Shown here one piece after another: positions 35,344 through 39,494 of a DNA stretch of 39,494 nt. The first letter of the stretch is position 1, and every line of letters begins with the position of its first letter. Origin of the DNA: Akkermansia muciniphila. Its GTDB lineage: Bacteria; Verrucomicrobiota; Verrucomicrobiia; Limisphaerales; UBA9464. A program made the position numbers and the translations under genes. The stretch is taken from NCBI GenBank assembly GCA_945861565.1, contig CAMAUY010000042.1:1-39494 (forward strand), read 5' to 3'. The notes under the pieces were generated by a model. It ran no database searches and was not told the origin of the DNA. It saw only the letters and a list, made by a program, of their open reading frames with translations.

Positions 35344-36299
35344 CCTTCCGCCGACTTCTATCGACGGCTGGGCCGGTGCTCGGACTGCTGCTGGTATTGG
35401 GGCTGATCGCTTTGTACCCTGAGGTCCGGCCTGTCTTTTTTACCGGCGGAAACTGCAAGACGATTCTTGTCCAGACGGCAATCGTCGCGGTTGGAGCGCT
35501 GGGGATGACGCTCATCATCGTCAGTGGAGGCATTGATCTGAGTGTTGGATCGATGGTGGCGTTGGGGAGTGTGGTTGCGGCCCGGTGTTTGAATGCGGGT
35601 TGGTCAACGGCCGGAACGATTGCGGCAACCATGATTCTTGGGGGCTTTGTGGGCTGCTTGAATGGAGGAATCATAGCGGGTTTTCGCATGCTTCCGTTCA
35701 TCGTGACCCTTGGCACGATGGGTGTGCTGCGCGGATCCGCGAAATGGATTTCGGGCAAACAGACGGTACCCAATCCCGAGAATGCCACATTGGGACGCCT
35801 GTTAGATCCGATCAATCCAGACCAACTGCTGCCCCTGCCGCCCGGGGTCTGGGCCTCGCTCGGACTGGCTATGCTCATCGCGGTGCTGATGCGACGAACG
35901 GTTTTTGGGCGGTATTTGTTTGCCATCGGCTCGAATGAATCCGCCGCCCGGCTCAGCGGCGTGCGTGTCGCGTGGGTCAAACTTGGGGTCTACACCGTTG
36001 CTGGATTACTTTTTGGCTTCGCGAGCCTGCTGCAGAATGCGCGCCTCAGCCTGGGTGATCCAACGGCTGCCAATGGCCTTGAACTCGATATTATCGCGGC
36101 CGTGGTCATAGGGGGAGCCAGTCTCAATGGCGGTACCGGAAGCGTTTCCGGTTCCTTGCTGGGGGCATTGACCATGGCTGTCCTGCGCAGCGGAACTCAA
36201 CAGATTGGTTGGGAGACCTATGTGCAGGAGATCATCATCGGTTTGGTGATCGTCTTCGCGGTCGGCCTCGACAAGTGGCGACAATCGCGGGGCACGTGA
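35340..36299 (+). CDS. Sugar ABC transporter permease (RbsC-like)
   Basis: A 319-aa inner-membrane protein of the BPD_transp_2 family, normal length, about eight to ten helices. It has GGIDLSVGS at 63-71, the conserved EAA-like loop region GSNESAARLSGV and the AAVVIGGASLNGGTGSVSGSL block. It forms the channel of a ribose- or xylose-type uptake system. Its ATG overlaps the binding-protein stop as ATGA. No gene for the ATP-binding subunit (RbsA-type) is present before or after, so either an ATPase from elsewhere serves it or the system is incomplete. Confidence 0.92.
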   Translation: MTFRRLLSTAGPVLGLLLVLGLIALYPEVRPVFFTGGNCKTILVQTAIVAVGALGMTLIIVSGGIDLSVGSMVALGSVVAARCLNAGWSTAGTIAATMILGGFVGCLNGGIIAGFRMLPFIVTLGTMGVLRGSAKWISGKQTVPNPENATLGRLLDPINPDQLLPLPPGVWASLGLAMLIAVLMRRTVFGRYLFAIGSNESAARLSGVRVAWVKLGVYTVAGLLFGFASLLQNARLSLGDPTAANGLELDIIAAVVIGGASLNGGTGSVSGSLLGALTMAVLRSGTQQIGWETYVQEIIIGLVIVFAVGLDKWRQSRGT

Positions 36300-36377
36300 A
36301 GTCAATCGGCGTGCACTACTAGGATCCGATTGAATAACCCACCGCGAGCGGGTTGTCCACGCGTTGGCAGGCGTAGA

Positions 36378-36812
36378 CTAGTTTGGTTCGTCGTCGGGAG
36401 GCTCGAGTTTCGGAAGTTCTCCCAGCGCCAGCGGATTTCGACGGAAGTTGGCGTCCACAATCTGACTTCGCCAGCGTGCAATCAACTCGAGGATCGCCGG
36501 CACATCGACCGATTCATGAAGGCTCGGATACCGGGCGAGATTGGACTCCGCGAGATTGAAGAGGGCCACCGCCGGACCCAGTCGGTTTTTCTGCAGATGA
36601 ACAAAGGCACCGGCCAGTTGGATCAATCCTTTGTAGAAGGCGTAATTTGCGGCGGCCTTCCCCTCTCGAAGCCACAGCGCTTCGAGGACATCGTGCGCTT
36701 CAAAAAATAGGGAATCATTAAAGCAACTGAAAAAACCCAGGTAGTGAGGATCGAGAGATCTCCCCGACAGGGAAGCGACCCGTTTGGCAATCCGTGGGCT
36801 TTTACTGCTCAT
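36378..36812 (-). CDS. DUF309 domain protein
   Basis: A 144-aa helical protein. FNDSLFFEAHDVLEALWLRE and YAFYKGLIQLAGAFVHLQ are the two signature helices of DUF309, with conserved FxEAHxxLE and GLIQ-A-AxxH positions; the paired Glu/His residues may bind a metal. No experimental role is known. I chose the ATG giving MSSKSPRIAK; the frame extends 14 codons upstream. It follows tRNA-Tyr by about 57 bp on the same strand with no terminator between them, so read-through transcription is possible. Confidence 0.88.
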   Translation of the reverse strand: MSSKSPRIAKRVASLSGRSLDPHYLGFFSCFNDSLFFEAHDVLEALWLREGKAAANYAFYKGLIQLAGAFVHLQKNRLGPAVALFNLAESNLARYPSLHESVDVPAILELIARWRSQIVDANFRRNPLALGELPKLEPPDDEPN

Positions 36813-36869
36813 TTTGAGAACTGGATCTCCGGTCAGACCCCTGGAGCTGCGCAACGTTCAGAAAAGCAG

Positions 36870-36957
36870 TGGTGGTAGGAGGTGGATTCGAACCACCGAA
36901 GAGCGTTAGCTCGACAGATTTACAGTCTGTTCCGATTGACCACTCCGGCATCCTACC
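36870..36957 (-). tRNA. tRNA-Tyr (GTA)
   Basis: Read on the minus strand, the acceptor GGTAGGA pairs with TCCTACC, followed by A and an encoded CCA (plus-strand TGG at 36870-36872). The anticodon arm is CAGACTGTAAATCTG with anticodon GTA. A long variable arm (class II, as for bacterial tRNA-Tyr) separates it from the T-arm GGTGG-TTCGAAT-CCACC. All stems pair, so the gene appears functional. Confidence 0.97.
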
Positions 36958-37507
36958 ACCGAGTGCCCGGACGATGTTTTCCCGTCAGGGGACGCGAATC
37001 AAGGCAAACGCACGGCGATACGACAAGCGTTTTTTCCAAGAGTGATGCGATTCCTCACTGCATTTTGCCGGGATTCGGGATGCGACCAGGGCGACGAGTG
37101 GATCGGACTCGCGCTCTGGACCGGTGCCATCTGGCTCCTCAGAGCCCGCGACCTCCAACTTGAGATGAGATCGACTGATCCACTGCAGTCTGACAATCAT
37201 AATCTCCTTACGGATATTCGGTGCTTAACTTAATTTTTGGTCTCGAATTTTTCTATCACCACTCCTAGAACCTTCTGGATAACTTCTCATAACGGCATGG
37301 CCAACTCAGTGTGAAGTCTTGTGAACCCGACGACTGAAACTGTAAGGTTGCTTGATGTGTCGATGGCCGATCTGTTTGACTACGTCGATGACTCGCTCAA
37401 TCTGAGTCGTAGCGCTATCACGCTCGCTCATCAATTGTCGAGCCAGTTGCCGCAACGCTAGCCAACAATGCTGACCAGACAGAATTTTGTGCCGTGAGAC
37501 CATACAT
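36958..37507. other. Gap between tRNA-Tyr and the methyltransferase gene
   Basis: Apart from the doubtful 71-codon ORF, nothing coding is recognised. From about 37200 rightward the base composition becomes visibly AT-richer (runs such as TTAACTTAATTTTT), which continues into the next gene. A minus-strand ORF at 37306-37542 has a helical peptide (LARQLMSERDSATTQIERVI) that I cannot assign; it overlaps the start of the methyltransferase and is probably not real. A promoter for the rightward pair must lie here. Confidence 0.4.
36985..37200 (-). CDS. Possible small protein upstream of tRNA-Tyr
   Basis: A 71-codon ORF begins with ATG preceded by AAGGAG three bases upstream, which is closer than ideal. 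The peptide (MIVRLQWISRSHLKLEVAGS...) has no recognised domain, no signal and a basic C-terminus. Codon use is not unlike the neighbours. It ends 27 bp before the tRNA on the same strand and could also be a chance ORF in the tRNA leader region. Confidence 0.3.
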   Translation of the reverse strand: MIVRLQWISRSHLKLEVAGSEEPDGTGPERESDPLVALVASRIPAKCSEESHHSWKKRLSYRRAFALIRVP

Positions 37508-38146
37508 ATGTTAGACAAACAACTGATATTTATTCGGAACACTTATCTTTCATCGTCGCGTATGGGAACCTTTCTGTTACGCGGACTTCGCTTTCTCCGA
37601 GGACGGGTTTTCGGGAAAGGCAGTCCGCAACACTGGGCCGAAGTAGAGCACTTTGATCAGGCGTGGCGAGCACGGATCTCAGAAATAGCCACACTCATAC
37701 CTCCGGGCGCCTCGGTTCTGGATCTCGGATGCGGAAAGATGTGGCTCAAAGACTACTTTTCAGGCGAACAGTATTATCCAGTGGATTACACGCAGCGATC
37801 AACAGACACCATCGTTTGTGATTTCAACAAGAGAGAATTTCCGTCAATCCGGGCCGATGTTGCCGTCGTGAGCGGCTGTCTCGAATACCTAAAAGAATAT
37901 GAGTGGTTTATTTCAGAGATAGCGACCCACGTCGAGCGTTGCGTAATTTCTTACAATTCAGTTGAGCAGTATCCCGATCGCACGAAACGGCGAGCCATGG
38001 CGTGGGTAAACGACCTCACTCACGCCGAGTTAATTCGGCTTTTCCGAATGCGGGGAATGGTGCTAGTGGAGCAAAAGGTTGCCGCCGACCTGCACCATAT
38101 ATTTGTCTTTGACCGAACGGCAGTGCGCAATACGTCGCGAACATGA
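37508..38146 (+). CDS. Class I SAM-dependent methyltransferase
   Basis: A 212-aa protein. VLDLGCGKMWLKDYF is the SAM-binding motif I with the acidic residue of motif II in YPVDYTQRS, and a DVAVVSGCLEYLKE strand matches motif III. The fold fits Methyltransf_23. The target is unknown; coupling to a pyruvyl transferase-like gene (ATGA overlap) suggests a surface glycan. The gene's AT-richer composition than the locus at 13-28 kb hints at a different origin. I take the ATG giving MLDKQLIFIR; a start 7 codons upstream is possible. Confidence 0.8.
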   Translation: MLDKQLIFIRNTYLSSSRMGTFLLRGLRFLRGRVFGKGSPQHWAEVEHFDQAWRARISEIATLIPPGASVLDLGCGKMWLKDYFSGEQYYPVDYTQRSTDTIVCDFNKREFPSIRADVAVVSGCLEYLKEYEWFISEIATHVERCVISYNSVEQYPDRTKRRAMAWVNDLTHAELIRLFRMRGMVLVEQKVAADLHHIFVFDRTAVRNTSRT

Positions 38147-39216
38147 TCCCCGCCCAGATCGATCTTGGTTTCCATTTCTATGGCTCCGGGAATATCGGCG
38201 ACGATTTGATGCTCGCTGGTTTCCTGCAGGGACTTAAGACAATTGCTCCCGAAGGAAGCTACATCCTCAGAGGCGTCAGCGCATTTGATCTCGCTTCTCA
38301 AAGAAGACGATTTCCTGAAATCAGCTGGAGCTCCGTTGACGAGATGTCCAGATGGAGCAAGAATGGTGAGCTTTGGTTAGGAGTGGGAGACACCCCATTC
38401 CAGATCACAAGTGGCCCATGGTTCTTGGAGTACCTCGAAGCACAAAGGCAACGGCTCTCTAGTTACCCTCGTAAACTTCTTCTGGGTGTCGGTGCAGAGA
38501 GCGAAATCGCGACGCACAAGAACTCCTTCTCTACAATTGCCAACTGCTTTGACCTTATTCTGACGCGAGACCGGCGCAGTTCGCACATTCTTACGGAGAT
38601 GCTTGGCGTACCACAGGCACGCGTAATTGACGGAGGCGATCTCGCGCATATAGGAATTCCGGACATCGCGATGGCAGTGGAGCAAATGCCTCGTCGGTAC
38701 GGTATCGGCTTGAACGTCACCGTTGACACACTCAGCCCGCCGGACCTCGCACAGATCAAGCGCTTTGTGCTTAAGTGCCGCGAGCCAATCGCCTTCGTTG
38801 CGAACGATGTACGCCCGTATCCGAATTTTGAATCTGGCATCTATGCCACGCTGGCCCCCTGGCCATGGTCCCCCGTCCGTCGGAAGGCACCTCTTCTGCT
38901 CCCCGACTATCGTAAGGGGTTACTGCACGATCTGCTCAAGCCCCTTGCGCACTGCGAGACAGTGATAAGCTCACGTTACCATGGATTGATGGCCGCCGCT
39001 TGGCTTGGCCGTAAAGTTGCCGCCATTGTCCGAAGTTCAAAAATAGGCGAAATCGTAGAGGAAATGGGTATTCCGGTAGAGCAATTGCCGCTGAGTGCCG
39101 AAAAGCTCGAAAGGTTGCAGCACGACGCTTGCATTGTCCCTAGAGCGACTCTTGAGAGCCACCGAGTAAAGGCGATCTTGGGTCTTCGTGTGGCCCTGAA
39201 TGGAGTCCTTGCCTAA
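38143..39216 (+). CDS. Polysaccharide pyruvyl transferase family protein
   Basis: A 357-aa protein of the PF04230 family. N-terminal YGSGNIGDDLMLAG (13-26) is the family's G-x-x-N-x-G-D motif. ILTRDRRSSHIL is the R-D-x-x-S block, and ISSRYHGLMAAAWLG near residue 285 is the S-x-R-x-H-x-x-x-x-A block with the probable catalytic His. Such enzymes attach pyruvate ketals to sugars of exopolysaccharides, from phosphoenolpyruvate. Co-transcription with the methyltransferase (4-bp overlap) suggests a two-gene surface sugar modification module at this locus. Confidence 0.88.
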   Translation: MIPAQIDLGFHFYGSGNIGDDLMLAGFLQGLKTIAPEGSYILRGVSAFDLASQRRRFPEISWSSVDEMSRWSKNGELWLGVGDTPFQITSGPWFLEYLEAQRQRLSSYPRKLLLGVGAESEIATHKNSFSTIANCFDLILTRDRRSSHILTEMLGVPQARVIDGGDLAHIGIPDIAMAVEQMPRRYGIGLNVTVDTLSPPDLAQIKRFVLKCREPIAFVANDVRPYPNFESGIYATLAPWPWSPVRRKAPLLLPDYRKGLLHDLLKPLAHCETVISSRYHGLMAAAWLGRKVAAIVRSSKIGEIVEEMGIPVEQLPLSAEKLERLQHDACIVPRATLESHRVKAILGLRVALNGVLA

Positions 39217-39494
39217 TCGTATCCCGCGACGGTGTCGCCGTCCACACAACGGCGCCGCCGGACAATTACGAACATTCCATGCATCCAACGTAGCATTGGG
39301 TCCGAAGTGCCCGCGGCACTATTATTCACACTCCATTGCTGGCGGACTATCCAGTAAAATGAGATGGGGTGCGGAGGACGGTCTGAAAACCGTGTGAAAG
39401 TGCCGATTTGAAAACCGCACAGTGATTGAGGGGTATTTCCGAGATGGGCGAGGGCGACGCTGGGTTCGCCGCCCCCGCCGAGGTGCGGCCTTCT

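Noticed and set aside
36336..36354. AACCC...GGGTT hairpin after the permease gene as a terminator
   Set aside because: The stem is only five pairs and no T run follows on either strand.
36882..37163. Plus-strand ORF starting MDSNHRRALARQIYSLF
   Set aside because: It is an antisense translation of tRNA-Tyr, a well-known false ORF.
39379..39417. ACGGT-CTGAAA-ACCGT hairpin and repeated TGAAAACCG, resembling a tRNA-Ser anticodon arm
   Set aside because: No acceptor, D-arm or T-arm pairs around it, and the anticodon loop is one base short. The 278 bases after the last gene hold nothing else I can name.
1..39494. CRISPR array
   Set aside because: No regularly spaced repeat of 24-40 bases was seen; the only short-period repeats are the two clusters near the element's replication genes.

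Overview
The window looks like a chromosomal segment of a member of the Verrucomicrobiota, probably of the Pedosphaera/Limisphaera type. Three things point there: a PSCyt1-DUF1549-DUF1553 cytochrome gene paired with a DUF1501 gene, a prepilin-like protein with the [24 protein letters not shown] leader and a DG-type C-terminal motif, and an EpsI-like protein beside a polysaccharide locus. This is inferred from gene content only; no 16S or ribosomal protein gene is present.

Region 1 (1-11.2 kb) is accessory DNA. It opens with the last 33 codons and right end of an IS3-family element that cuts into a DUF4209 gene. The DUF4209 remnant keeps the RNxxxHG motif and is followed 2 bp later by a caspase-like protease, then by a type I restriction subunit HsdR without HsdM or HsdS. 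Convergent to these, on the minus strand, is an integrative-element core: tyrosine integrase, a 250-aa unknown, an excisionase-like HTH protein, a CHC2/Toprim primase, a RepA-like AAA ATPase and a 156-aa unknown. The HTH, primase and ATPase genes are chained by 4-bp stop/start overlaps. Beside the integrase is the 3' third of a tRNA ending in CCACCA, a typical attachment site. Its orientation puts the partner tRNA to the left, possibly beyond base 1, so the defence-like genes may be cargo of the element. Two short repeat clusters (8990-9053 and 6242-6374) flank the replication genes.

Region 2 (11.3-12.8 kb) is an IS1380-family transposase gene.

Region 3 (13.4-27.8 kb, all plus strand) is an envelope or exopolysaccharide locus: UppP, an EpsI-like exosortase-associated protein, a Wzy/ligase-type membrane protein, a GT9, an FkbM methyltransferase, a GT2, a Gfo/Idh/MocA dehydrogenase, an NAD-dependent epimerase, a GT4, a GT9 C-terminal remnant, an SGNH-like exported protein that seems to lack its nucleophile, a second GT4 and a GDP-mannose 3,5-epimerase-like enzyme. 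A strong intrinsic terminator closes it. Many of these genes overlap by 4 bp or are 2 bp apart.

Region 4 (27.9-36.3 kb) holds the cytochrome/DUF1501 pair, a minus-strand pair (prepilin-like protein and a membrane-anchored unknown), and a sugar ABC transporter with a frameshifted binding protein, an RbsC-like permease and no ATPase gene.

Region 5 (36.3-39.5 kb) has a DUF309 gene and tRNA-Tyr on the minus strand, then a visibly AT-richer plus-strand pair, a methyltransferase and a polysaccharide pyruvyl transferase-like protein, which may be a separately acquired surface-sugar module.
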